Assembly (NCBI GenBank): GCA_002711995.1
Contig: PASN01000013.1
Location: 62,001 to 126,000, forward strand
Direction of reading: 5' to 3'
Source: Halobacteriovoraceae bacterium
GTDB lineage: Bacteria > Bdellovibrionota > Bacteriovoracia > Bacteriovoracales > Bacteriovoracaceae
DNA: 64,000 nucleotides
Part shown: piece by piece, positions 16,493-24,395 of the stretch
Layout: the number at the start of each line of letters is the position of its first letter
How positions within the stretch are numbered: the first letter of the stretch is position 1
Notes under the pieces: model-generated
The model's input: only the letters and a program-made list of their open reading frames with translations
What the model was told of the DNA's origin: nothing
Database searches by the model: none
Program-made: the position numbers and the translations under genes

Positions 16493-17697
16493 CAGTTACC
16501 TAAGGCCTGTTCAATTTTTTCGGCCAATTCTCGTTTGGATAGACGGCCTGAAAAGAATCTCTCGCCACTTTTTAAAATGGTGTATTGGTTCTCACCACTT
16601 CCAAATCCGATTGAGTCCTTATTGTGATTGGCATGAACGAGGTTCCCAACCAATACGTCAACTGGCTTGTCCTTCCATTTTTTAACAAAGGTATCAAGCC
16701 TATCGTTGGATTCAGCGGCGAAGCCGACAATCTTTTGATTTGTCTTTCTATCAAGCATGTCTTTCAAAACATCTGGGGCCTTAGAGATGCTAATGGAGTT
16801 CCCCAGATCTCCCTTTTTCATTTTCGATTGGCTCTGGGCGAATTCAATGTCACTCAATGCGGCGCTGGAGATATAAGTGTCATGACTTTCAAAGTGCTCT
16901 TTGACGGCCTCATGCATCTCTCTAGTGGTAGAAACTCTTATGACCTTGGAGTTTGGCAAGTGGGTTAGGTAGTCAATCTCTTTACATGAATACCTGCCCG
17001 CTATCAATGTAACTTGGCATCCAGTTTTTAAATATTGTTTGGCCAGTTCAAGGCCTGTTTTTCCTGAGGATGGATTTGTAAGATATCTTACTGGGTCTAA
17101 AGGAGCTATTGTCGCTCCTGTAGTGATTAAGATTTTTCGGTTAACTTTTCCGAAATTGATAATGGGAGTAACCGTTGCGATAAGTTCAACGTCTGCAAGT
17201 TTGCCTGCGCCCTCGTCCCCGCATGCTAATAGCCCTTCTTTGGTTGGGTGAATAAAAACATTGTCCAAGCAGCTTAACCTTTCAAAGTTATTTTCCGTTA
17301 GGGGATGATTAAGCATATTTGTGTTCATCGCGGGAAAAATTATTGTTGGCGTATTTGGACTGGCCAGGAAGATGCTTGTAAGAAGATCGTCACACAAACC
17401 ATTGGATAGTTTTGCTAATGAGTTTGAGCTGGCCGGAGCTATGAGTATTCTTTCGGCCCACTTAGACAGTTCAATGTGAAGAACTGACCTTTCCTTCATG
17501 GCATCTAAATTAAAATCATCGTCTGGACTAAAGACTTCCTGTGCTCCTAGGTACTTAAAAACCTGAGGTTTAACAAACTCCAGAGCGCCCTTGGTTAGAA
17601 CCACTTTTAAATCATGTCCATCTTTAACGAGCTGTCTGCAAATATCTAATGACCTGTATGCGGAAATTGAACCGCAAACACCCAATATAATTTTCAA
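16492..17697 (-). CDS. coaBC: Bifunctional phosphopantothenoylcysteine decarboxylase / synthetase
   Basis: A 401-residue bifunctional enzyme. The N-terminal flavin-dependent decarboxylase (CoaC) has GVCGSISAYRSLDICR, the active-site His in HIELSKWA, and PAMNTNM. The C-terminal synthetase (CoaB) has TTGATIAPLDPVRYLTN, SSGKTG and a KAPDVL segment. Together they convert 4'-phosphopantothenate to 4'-phosphopantetheine. It starts with TTG at 17697, overlapping the coaX stop as TTGA. Confidence 0.94.
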   Translation of the reverse strand: MKIILGVCGSISAYRSLDICRQLVKDGHDLKVVLTKGALEFVKPQVFKYLGAQEVFSPDDDFNLDAMKERSVLHIELSKWAERILIAPASSNSLAKLSNGLCDDLLTSIFLASPNTPTIIFPAMNTNMLNHPLTENNFERLSCLDNVFIHPTKEGLLACGDEGAGKLADVELIATVTPIINFGKVNRKILITTGATIAPLDPVRYLTNPSSGKTGLELAKQYLKTGCQVTLIAGRYSCKEIDYLTHLPNSKVIRVSTTREMHEAVKEHFESHDTYISSAALSDIEFAQSQSKMKKGDLGNSISISKAPDVLKDMLDRKTNQKIVGFAAESNDRLDTFVKKWKDKPVDVLVGNLVHANHNKDSIGFGSGENQYTILKSGERFFSGRLSKRELAEKIEQALGN

Positions 17698-18425
17698 TCT
17701 TTGACCTTTTCTAGAAATTTTAACAATGCTTTGTGTATCAGATCAGGATTGAAAAGTATGGACGCGCATTGTTGAAAAGAGTCATTTCTCAGCTCGGTAA
17801 AAAGCTTTTCTCCGTTTCCACCGGTAAAATGGAGTTCGTCATAGGAAAGTTTGGCCAAAATAGACCTTATGGGCTCAATAAAGGTGCACATAAGACCGCT
17901 AGACATGGCCGTTTGAGAGTCTCTAGGCATTAATTCTATTTTAGGATTTGGATCCTTAGGTCTGTATTTATCCAAGTTAAAGCCAAAAGAGTATGTATCC
18001 AGCAATAATCCCAATCCTGGTAAAATGAAACCACCTTGGAATCCTTGCGGGGTTACCAAGTCCACTGTGGTAAAAGTGCCGCTATCAACAAGTGCAACTG
18101 ATTTCTCATCTGAAAAGAAGAGATATGCAAGAATAAGTCGATCCAGGCCTAGGGTTTCGCTGTAGTTGACGGGCATTTCAAGAAATTTTTGGTCTTTAAA
18201 GTAATTAGAGACGTCGTAGACTTTAAAGTCGGAAAGCTCTTTTCGGTTCCTTGCCACATTTACACAGGCGCAGGTTGTGTTTGTTGGAGACAATGAGTGG
18301 CGAGCAATTAGCCCTGAGAGGTCACCATCAACTTTTTCTATTAAAATGCTCTGGCCATCAAAAAGTGCATATTTTGTGAGAGTGTTGCCACCGTCAATTG
18401 TGAGAGTGAACTTACTCACAGCCAT
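17694..18425 (-). CDS. coaX: Type III pantothenate kinase
   Basis: A 243-residue enzyme of the CoaX type. The phosphate-binding IDGGNTLTKYALFD lies at the N-terminus, LGLDRL in the middle, DSGTFTTVDLV and GGFILPGLGLLLD follow. It phosphorylates pantothenate in the first step from the vitamin to CoA; type III enzymes are typically not feedback-inhibited by CoA. It overlaps the panB end by 14 bp and the coaBC start by 4 bp. A GTG two codons in is an alternative start. Confidence 0.93.
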   Translation of the reverse strand: MAVSKFTLTIDGGNTLTKYALFDGQSILIEKVDGDLSGLIARHSLSPTNTTCACVNVARNRKELSDFKVYDVSNYFKDQKFLEMPVNYSETLGLDRLILAYLFFSDEKSVALVDSGTFTTVDLVTPQGFQGGFILPGLGLLLDTYSFGFNLDKYRPKDPNPKIELMPRDSQTAMSSGLMCTFIEPIRSILAKLSYDELHFTGGNGEKLFTELRNDSFQQCASILFNPDLIHKALLKFLEKVKD

Positions 18426-19182
18426 CCTTTAGATAGCTCTGGATCAGCTCTTTTTTAGTTTGATACATATTGGCAATTGGAGTGCAAAAGCCTGGCACCT
18501 TGTCTGGACCTAGGCCTAGAAGATCATTGATCACCAGGACTTGTCCATCCACACCTTTTCCCGCGCCAATGCCGATTGTTGGTATTGAAATTTGATTAGT
18601 AATTTGAGTCGCGGTTTTTTCCTCAACGCACTCAAGAACAAGAGCGAATGCTCCGGCCTTTTCAAGCTTTTTAGCATTTTCTATCAATAGCTCACTTGAT
18701 GATGCTGACTTTCCATGAACATAGTAGCCACCTTGCTGGTGTACTGATTGAGGTGTAAGCCCTATATGCCCCATGACAGGTATGCCAACTTGGGTGAGTC
18801 GCTCTATAAGTTCAAGCTGATAGGGGAACGCACCTTCCAGTTTTAGGGCCTCGGCCTGGGTGTTTCTAAAAAGTTTTGCGCCATTATCAAGTCCCTGTTC
18901 CAAGGTGTTGTAACTTCCAAAGGGAAGGTCAACCACGACAAACTTATCTTTGGCGCCTCTTTTTACGGCAGATCCAAAAACTTCCATTTCATTTAGTGTC
19001 ACACTAATTGTTGTCTCATAACCTAGAACTACATTGCCTAGGCTATCCCCAACCAAAATCATGTCTAGCTCGGTCTCGTTTAACATTCGAGCAGTTTGAT
19101 AGTCATAGCAGGTGAGCATCTGAAGTTTTTGTTCTTTACTCTTAAAGGATCTTATTTTTCGAGTGTTCAGTTTGGAATTCAT
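18412..19182 (-). CDS. panB: 3-methyl-2-oxobutanoate hydroxymethyltransferase
   Basis: A 256-residue TIM-barrel enzyme that makes ketopantoate from 2-oxoisovalerate and methylene-tetrahydrofolate. MLTCYDYQTARML, ILVGDSLGNVVLGY with the metal-binding Asp, VMGHIGLTPQSVHQQGGY and IGIGAGKGVDGQVLV are diagnostic. It starts 2 bases after the stop of a KARI-like reductase gene, which would reduce its product, and overlaps coaX by 14 bp. Confidence 0.95.
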   Translation of the reverse strand: MNSKLNTRKIRSFKSKEQKLQMLTCYDYQTARMLNETELDMILVGDSLGNVVLGYETTISVTLNEMEVFGSAVKRGAKDKFVVVDLPFGSYNTLEQGLDNGAKLFRNTQAEALKLEGAFPYQLELIERLTQVGIPVMGHIGLTPQSVHQQGGYYVHGKSASSSELLIENAKKLEKAGAFALVLECVEEKTATQITNQISIPTIGIGAGKGVDGQVLVINDLLGLGPDKVPGFCTPIANMYQTKKELIQSYLKDGCE

Positions 19183-19184
19183 TT

Positions 19185-20108
19185 CTAGTAAAGCTCCTTG
19201 CTTAATCTATCATGGACTTTGGTAAGTCTTTCGTTTTTCCACATTTGAGTGATGCTGCTTTTAAGCTCTGTCACATCAGTGTTTTCAAGCTTGTCCTGGA
19301 ATTTCCAGTCATTGATGTCGTTATATAGTTTTTCTAGTTTGTTTGTGAAAGATTTATCAAAAAAAGTTTGTCGACCAATTTCAGAGCCTACAAGAGCGTT
19401 TGGACTTATGAGTTCAAAGAACTTTGCTGGACCCATTTTAACCATTGCTTCAGCAATGAGCTTTATCTCATGCCAGCATTCAAAGTAGGCCGTTTCCTCA
19501 TTTATGCCCTTCTCAATAAGTTTGTTAAAGCTATGAAGGGCGCTATACGGCAAAATTGAGCAAAGAATAGTTTGCTCTGAAAAGAGGTCGGCCTTGGTTT
19601 CCATTTCAATGGTCGTTTCGTGAAAACTTTTGATTCCCAGGTCTTTGGCTATTTCTGAAATCAGGTTTAAAGAGCTTTCTTTGTTTTTGGCGCATTCGAG
19701 ACTGTAAACACCACCAATTGCTCCTTTAGTTTCATATTGAAACCTCATTTCGCTGGCAATTGCCTTGGGTGCAAGAAGAAGCATATTTAAGTTTGGGTAT
19801 TCTTTAGAAAGTTTTTCGAAATATAAAGAATGTCCGTGTGCAAATATGAAGTTACATTCTTCTTTATTATTAAGTTTTTTCAGAACATTTCTATGGGTTG
19901 AGTCTGGTGTAAGAATGGCAATGTCTCTAGTGGGAGGAGTAGAATTTTCGTTCAGCTCAAAAACCTCAAGACCTAGCTCAACGGCCAAGTCCTTGGATCT
20001 AGAGGATGGCCTAAGTCCGACATAGACCTTATACCCTGAATCCCTTAGGTTAAGTGCCCAGGTCTTTGCCTGATTCCCGAACCCTATTAATGTCAAAGAC
20101 TTATGCAT
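19185..20108 (-). CDS. Ketol-acid reductoisomerase-like protein, candidate ketopantoate reductase
   Basis: A 307-residue homologue of IlvC. The N-terminal NADPH fold has LIGFGNQAKTWALNLRDSGY with GLRPSSRS for phosphate binding, then AHGHSLYF and APKAIASEMRFQYETKGAIG. The knotted C-terminal domain keeps metal ligands ETKADLFSEQ and the YFECWHEIKLIAEAM helix. It is shorter than a class I IlvC (about 330). No other isoleucine/valine gene is nearby. It is first in the operon, 2 bases before panB, so it most likely supplies the PanE step, reducing ketopantoate to pantoate; IlvC proteins are known to have this side activity. True KARI function cannot be excluded. Confidence 0.72.
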   Translation of the reverse strand: MHKSLTLIGFGNQAKTWALNLRDSGYKVYVGLRPSSRSKDLAVELGLEVFELNENSTPPTRDIAILTPDSTHRNVLKKLNNKEECNFIFAHGHSLYFEKLSKEYPNLNMLLLAPKAIASEMRFQYETKGAIGGVYSLECAKNKESSLNLISEIAKDLGIKSFHETTIEMETKADLFSEQTILCSILPYSALHSFNKLIEKGINEETAYFECWHEIKLIAEAMVKMGPAKFFELISPNALVGSEIGRQTFFDKSFTNKLEKLYNDINDWKFQDKLENTDVTELKSSITQMWKNERLTKVHDRLSKELY

Positions 20109-20193
20109 AGTTTCAACCTTTTGGCCTTAGTATCATGACAACAACTCCATATCAATGCTATATTGCCGCAAAGAGCAATAGGAAGGAAGGATA

Positions 20194-20964
20194 ATGCAAA
20201 CTTCTCCAGCATTCTTGTATGGCGAGTCAATTTTCACCAGCTCTCGGGCTAAAGACGGACAGCTGTTTTTTAAAGACTTTCATCTTGAGAGACTATTCTC
20301 AGGCATTGAGAACTATTATTTGGGTAAAGAGCTTGAGTCTGACCAAAAAAAAGCGCTTTTGGAGAAAATTGATAACTTTTTAATGGACCTTGAAGGCAGT
20401 GAAGAGTTTCGTGTTCGATTAACGATGTTTGCAAATCCAAGAAATGGGATTTTACCTGATGACTTTACATTTGAAGATTTAAATCTTTCATGTGAGGCAA
20501 ATAAACTTAGTGAATCTCAAATGCCAGTTAGTTTAAAAACCTATCCTTCACCTTTTTCCTTGGACTACCCAAACTTAAAGATGGGCTCTTATATGCCACT
20601 TTTGAGACTAAAATTGATGGCAAGGCGGAGTGGGGCGGATGACGCTTTACTCTTAGATAACCAAGGTGGAGTTATTGAATCCACAACAAGCAATATTGTT
20701 TTTTATAAAGGGAGTGAACTTTACACTCCAAAGAAACGAATATTAAACGGAACAATAATAAAGAGTTTAAAAGAAGAATTTAATTTAATAGATCAAGAGA
20801 TCAAATTGAAAGACGTGAAAGAGTTCGACGGAGCCTTTTTAACCAACTCTGTAAACATCATAACGCCTGTGTCAAAGGTTGATGAAGTTTCATATGAGTT
20901 GGACACAGACAGGCCTGCCAGAATAAAAGATGCGCTTTTGACGAGAGGTTACAATGAAAAATAA
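20194..20964 (+). CDS. Class IV PLP-dependent aminotransferase (PabC-like)
   Basis: A 256-residue fold-type IV PLP enzyme. YGESIFTSSR at the N-terminus, HLERL, RVRLTMF, the probable PLP lysine in YPNLKMGSYM, and GADDALLLDNQGGVIESTTSN are in family order. Aminodeoxychorismate lyase (PabC), branched-chain aminotransferases and D-amino-acid transaminases share these motifs; the short length slightly favours PabC. The start has GGAAGGAAGG upstream. The gene is divergent from the pantothenate operon and overlaps yacG by 11 bp. Confidence 0.75.
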   Translation: MQTSPAFLYGESIFTSSRAKDGQLFFKDFHLERLFSGIENYYLGKELESDQKKALLEKIDNFLMDLEGSEEFRVRLTMFANPRNGILPDDFTFEDLNLSCEANKLSESQMPVSLKTYPSPFSLDYPNLKMGSYMPLLRLKLMARRSGADDALLLDNQGGVIESTTSNIVFYKGSELYTPKKRILNGTIIKSLKEEFNLIDQEIKLKDVKEFDGAFLTNSVNIITPVSKVDEVSYELDTDRPARIKDALLTRGYNEK

Positions 20965-21163
20965 AATTGAGGTGGCATGCCCCAAGTGTGGCAAGAAGTT
21001 TAGTTACTACTCCAGCGAATTTCGACCATTTTGCACAAAAAAATGTAAAATGATCGATCTTGGTCATTGGTTTGAAGAGTCGTATAATATTAAGGGAAGA
21101 GACAACTCGGTTTACATTGAAGACCCAGACAAATTAAAAGATTTGCTTAATGAAGATTACTAA
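20954..21163 (+). CDS. yacG: YacG-type zinc-binding DNA gyrase inhibitor
   Basis: A 69-residue zinc protein with CPKCGKKFSYYSSEFRPFC and KKCKMIDLGHWFEESYNI, the exact YacG layout (CxxC, then CxxxC, then IDLG.W). In E. coli YacG binds GyrB and blocks gyrase. The ATG follows a GAGAGG site and overlaps the end of the aminotransferase gene. The 3' end overlaps the next gene by 14 bp. Confidence 0.9.
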   Translation: MKNKIEVACPKCGKKFSYYSSEFRPFCTKKCKMIDLGHWFEESYNIKGRDNSVYIEDPDKLKDLLNEDY

Positions 21164-21998
21164 AAAATTTCTTACAGATGCCCAAGAATTCGCCCTAGAT
21201 GTAGGGTATGAAGCCGGGGAGATTCTTTTAAAGTTTCAAAGAAAACGCAATACTTTGGAAGTGATGGACAAAGGCTCGGAGGGGATAGCAAGTGAAGCGG
21301 ACATTAAGTCTGAAGAATACATACTGAATCGTATTCAAGAAGAATATCCTGATCACTACATCCTCTCGGAAGAAGATTACAATAAAAATCCAAAAGCAAG
21401 TTATGAAAAAGCGGCAAATGAAGAGTTCGCTTGGCTAATTGATCCATTGGACGGAACTAATAACTTTGTTAATGGAATCCCATTGTATGCTGTGTCTATT
21501 GGCCTGCTTTATAAAGGCGAGCCAGTCATGGGAGTTGTTTATAACCCGACTAGCGGAGAATGTTTTTTCGCCTCTAAAGGACAAGGGGCGTACTTAATAG
21601 ATTTTCGCATCAATCCATTTAAAAAATATCACTTGATTACAGACAAAAATACTAAGGAAATGCACGAATGCATATTCTCTCCTGCGCCAATCTATGAAAC
21701 CAGTTCAAGGTTTGAGAAACATTTATCTGTTTTCAGAAACAATATTATTGGAGCGAGAGCGGTGAGAAGATTGGGCACTGCTGCCCTTGAGCTATGCTAT
21801 GTAGCCAATGGAAATTTCGATGGTTATTGGGAAAAAAACCTTAAACCATGGGATGTGGCCGCAGCAGGAGTGGTGTGCAAAGAGGCAAAGGTTAAAATGA
21901 CCGACTTTGACGGTAAGGATTATACTCCTTTTGATCTATCGATTTTAGCCGCAAGAGAGCCACTTCATGGTAAGATATTTGGAGCGATTAAAAGATGA
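21150..21998 (+). CDS. Inositol monophosphatase family protein
   Basis: A 282-residue metal-dependent sugar/nucleotide phosphatase (SuhB/CysQ/HisN superfamily). Metal ligands are visible in LSEEDY, IDPLDGTNNFVNG and the late PWDVAAAGVVCKEA motif; GIASEADIKSEEYI is the usual N-terminal signature. The substrate could be inositol phosphate, histidinol phosphate or PAP. The start overlaps yacG by 14 bp and has no strong ribosome site, suggesting coupled translation. Confidence 0.88.
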   Translation: MKITKKFLTDAQEFALDVGYEAGEILLKFQRKRNTLEVMDKGSEGIASEADIKSEEYILNRIQEEYPDHYILSEEDYNKNPKASYEKAANEEFAWLIDPLDGTNNFVNGIPLYAVSIGLLYKGEPVMGVVYNPTSGECFFASKGQGAYLIDFRINPFKKYHLITDKNTKEMHECIFSPAPIYETSSRFEKHLSVFRNNIIGARAVRRLGTAALELCYVANGNFDGYWEKNLKPWDVAAAGVVCKEAKVKMTDFDGKDYTPFDLSILAAREPLHGKIFGAIKR

Positions 21999-22078
21999 GG
22001 TCATTCTTCCTTCATTGACAACAATTGCTGTGAGTTCCTATAATTGTAAATGTATGAAATTCCACGGAGGGGATTAGT

Positions 22079-23035
22079 TTGAATTCACTTATAAATTACT
22101 TAGACAAGTACCACGCCCAGCTTACAGTTTTATTGTTAGGGCTGTCGCTTATCATATTCGCAGTCTTTGTTTGGGTATGGTTTTATAATAGAAAAAAATA
22201 CCATCACCTGAAGCACCAAATTCCTGCCTCTGTGGTTAAAAACTATTTAGATTCTATTATTCAAAATTCCACCGCTTTAAAATCATCATTGTTTAGAGGG
22301 GGAGGACTTGAAGTTGACGCTCAAGGCGTTCCTTCTGTCATGCCTCTTTCAGACCTTCCAAGCAGCACTGAAATAAATGTTGGCTCAGGCTCTGATGACA
22401 GCGCTCTTAGAGCTGAAGTTTCAAAACTTCAGGCCCAGCTTGCAGAAAAAGACAATGTAATTAAAGATCTTGAGAATAAAAACACTGAGCTTGGTGGAGA
22501 AGTTAAGGCCAAGCAGGAAAGAATTGAAGAGCTAGAGGCGTTGCTTGCCAAGGCCGAGTCTGAAGCGGGATCTAGCGATGGGGATCCTGAAGCTGCTCAA
22601 AAAATGGAAGCGCTACAAAAGGAGCGTGACCAACTTGAAGAAGAACTGAAACAATTTGAGATAATCTCTGACGATCTGGCAGACCTTAAACGACTTAAGC
22701 AAGAGAACGCTCAACTTAAAAAGTCGCTTGGCGAAGGTGATGGCGCCGCTTCTGAACCGGCAGAACAGCCAGAAGACAAGGTTGAAGTTGCTCCACCTGT
22801 CGAGCAAGAGTCTGAACCACAAGAAGAGCCACTTGAAGCCGCTCCTGCTGTTAGTGAGGAGCCTGCGCAGGCGGAAGAAGCTCCAGAGGCTGAAGCCGCT
22901 CCTAGTGAAGAATCTGAAGAGCCTGCTGCTCAAGCTGCAGCCGCAGGTGAAAGCTCCGGAGAAGAATCCGAAGAAGAGGGTGAAACAAAAACACCTGAGG
23001 ATCTTCTTAGTGAGTTTGAAAAGATGCTTGGTTAA
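22079..23035 (+). CDS. Membrane-anchored coiled-coil protein with acidic Ala/Glu/Pro tail
   Basis: A 318-residue protein starting with TTG (22079) after the strong site CGGAGGGG. One hydrophobic helix lies at residues 16-36 (VLLLGLSLIIFAVFVWVWF). A coiled coil follows from about 110 to 220 (repeated KLQAQLAEKD and QERIEELEALLAKAE heptads). Residues 225-305 form a low-complexity tail of Glu, Ala, Pro and Ser, and the end TPEDLLSEFEKMLG looks like a short conserved docking helix. No enzyme domain is seen; a scaffold or envelope-linked role is likely. Confidence 0.75.
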   Translation: MNSLINYLDKYHAQLTVLLLGLSLIIFAVFVWVWFYNRKKYHHLKHQIPASVVKNYLDSIIQNSTALKSSLFRGGGLEVDAQGVPSVMPLSDLPSSTEINVGSGSDDSALRAEVSKLQAQLAEKDNVIKDLENKNTELGGEVKAKQERIEELEALLAKAESEAGSSDGDPEAAQKMEALQKERDQLEEELKQFEIISDDLADLKRLKQENAQLKKSLGEGDGAASEPAEQPEDKVEVAPPVEQESEPQEEPLEAAPAVSEEPAQAEEAPEAEAAPSEESEEPAAQAAAAGESSGEESEEEGETKTPEDLLSEFEKMLG

Positions 23036-23052
23036 TCAACTAGAAGGTAAAT

Positions 23053-23853
23053 ATGAAATTAATTGCTCTTTCCTGCATGCTGGCGCTTGGCGCGCTGGCG
23101 AGCTTGCCTGCAACCGACAAGGTATCACTCAAAACTTCATCCCTAGCAAAAGAAAGTAAAAAATCAGCTCAAGACATTGAAAAAAAACTACTGACTTTAT
23201 ACAAAAGAAAGTACTCATCCAAAGTAGGGTTGAATATGCTAAAGAGTGAAACTCTTAGCAAAGCTCAAAAGGCGGTCCCAGCTCTAATTAAAGTCATGAA
23301 AAGCTCTACGTACCCAGATAAGAATAGATGGGTTGCAACTTTTATGTTGGGCAGAATTATGGGGAAGAAATCATCAAGCTTTATTTCGAAGTTTGCTTTT
23401 CACCCCAACTGGATGCTTAGACTGGCCGCTTTAAAAACTCTTTTGGCCTTGGATCAAAGACAGTACAAAGGTATATACGCTAGGGCCTTGAAAGACGATG
23501 CCTTAATCGTGAGGATGCAGGCCTTAGACAATATTAAAGCAATGAATTTGAATGAGCTTGCGCCATATGTGTGGGCGATGCTTTATGACAAGTCCAACTA
23601 TGCGGGCCAAAGTGGGAAGAGAAAAAGAGCTCACATTATAAAGCAGGTAATCTCCACTGTGGGAGATCTTAAGTTTGAAAAGGCCAAAAAGCCGCTGCTT
23701 ACGATGATTCAGGATAAAAAGTATCAAGACATCTTCTCAGAACTGGACTACTCATTGAAAAAGATCACTGGTAAAAGCTCTCCCAAAGGGGCCTCAACAC
23801 TTAAAAAGAAGTTCTGGGCAAATCTGGCAAATAAATCAAAGGTAATTAGATAA
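23053..23853 (+). CDS. Exported HEAT-repeat protein
   Basis: A 266-residue protein with a signal peptide (MKLIALSCMLALGALASLPA) and, from about residue 55, HEAT-like helical repeats: AVPALIKVMKSS, WVATFMLGRIMG, WMLRLAALKTLLALD, ALIVRMQALDNIKAM and KKPLLTMIQDKK. Such proteins are protein-binding scaffolds, here probably in the periplasm. It lies 17 bp after the coiled-coil protein gene, likely in the same transcript, and is closed by a strong terminator. Confidence 0.78.
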   Translation: MKLIALSCMLALGALASLPATDKVSLKTSSLAKESKKSAQDIEKKLLTLYKRKYSSKVGLNMLKSETLSKAQKAVPALIKVMKSSTYPDKNRWVATFMLGRIMGKKSSSFISKFAFHPNWMLRLAALKTLLALDQRQYKGIYARALKDDALIVRMQALDNIKAMNLNELAPYVWAMLYDKSNYAGQSGKRKRAHIIKQVISTVGDLKFEKAKKPLLTMIQDKKYQDIFSELDYSLKKITGKSSPKGASTLKKKFWANLANKSKVIR

Positions 23854-23859
23854 AAAAAT

Positions 23860-23884
23860 GGCCGCTTTTAAAGCGGCCTTTTTA
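23860..23884. terminator. Intrinsic terminator between convergent genes
   Basis: GGCCGCTTT (23860-23868) pairs with AAAGCGGCC (23870-23878), followed by a T run and preceded by an A run, so it can act in both directions. It closes the HEAT-repeat gene (plus) and the BamC-like lipoprotein gene (minus). Confidence 0.85.
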
Positions 23885-23885
23885 T

Positions 23886-24395
23886 TTAGAATGATTCGAG
23901 CAATTCTTTTTCGCGGGCCTTGTCTATTTTCTTCAACATGTTGTCATTTTCAATTAAACGGCCAATCCTATAAAGCAAAGTTTTTTCTTGAATACCATCG
24001 GTGGGAACCTCTTTCCATCCTTGAAGAAAGTCATTCTCGACTCTTTGTCGCTTAAAAATAGTAACCTTGCTCACCTTTCTTCCATAGCTGTAGCCTTCGG
24101 CCACATTCACCAAAAGTTTGAATTCTGCCGCCTTAACGGCGTCAGCGCTTCCGAAAGCGTCTGTGAAGTTAACCTGTAGGGTGTTGTCCATCCAGCGGGT
24201 TTTGATTTTGCCCGCTTCCTGGTTTTGGTATGCTATGTCAAAGCGTTTCATTACCTGAATGACCGCTTGCCACGTTTGAGTAAAGTCAGATTTGTAAGTT
24301 TGAGAAGGCATTTCAAACTCTTCGGTTATCTGGCGGAAGTTCTCGTAAGAAGCACAGGAAACCGCAAACCATAAAATTATAAAAATCTTTTTCAT
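23886..24395 (-). CDS. BamC-like outer-membrane lipoprotein
   Basis: A 169-residue lipoprotein. The start was placed at 24395 because it overlaps the lnt stop as ATGA and yields a lipoprotein signal peptide (MKKIFIILWFAVSC, Cys14); a longer frame to 24461 would run into lnt and lacks a signal. The mature part has DFTQTWQAVIQVMKRFDIA and GKIKTRWM, resembling the repeated domain of BamC and related DUF3576-like proteins. It may belong to beta-barrel assembly. The link to lnt, the lipoprotein acyltransferase gene, fits. Confidence 0.7.
   Translation of the reverse strand: MKKIFIILWFAVSCASYENFRQITEEFEMPSQTYKSDFTQTWQAVIQVMKRFDIAYQNQEAGKIKTRWMDNTLQVNFTDAFGSADAVKAAEFKLLVNVAEGYSYGRKVSKVTIFKRQRVENDFLQGWKEVPTDGIQEKTLLYRIGRLIENDNMLKKIDKAREKELLESF

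Noticed and set aside
22613-22933. Minus-strand 106-aa Arg/Phe-rich frame
   Set aside because: Antisense reading of the same low-complexity acidic tail; no ribosome site or context.
22728-23159. Lys/Arg/Leu-rich 143-aa frame on the plus strand
   Set aside because: It is the shifted reading of the Glu/Ala/Pro-rich tail of the coiled-coil protein and overlaps it almost completely.
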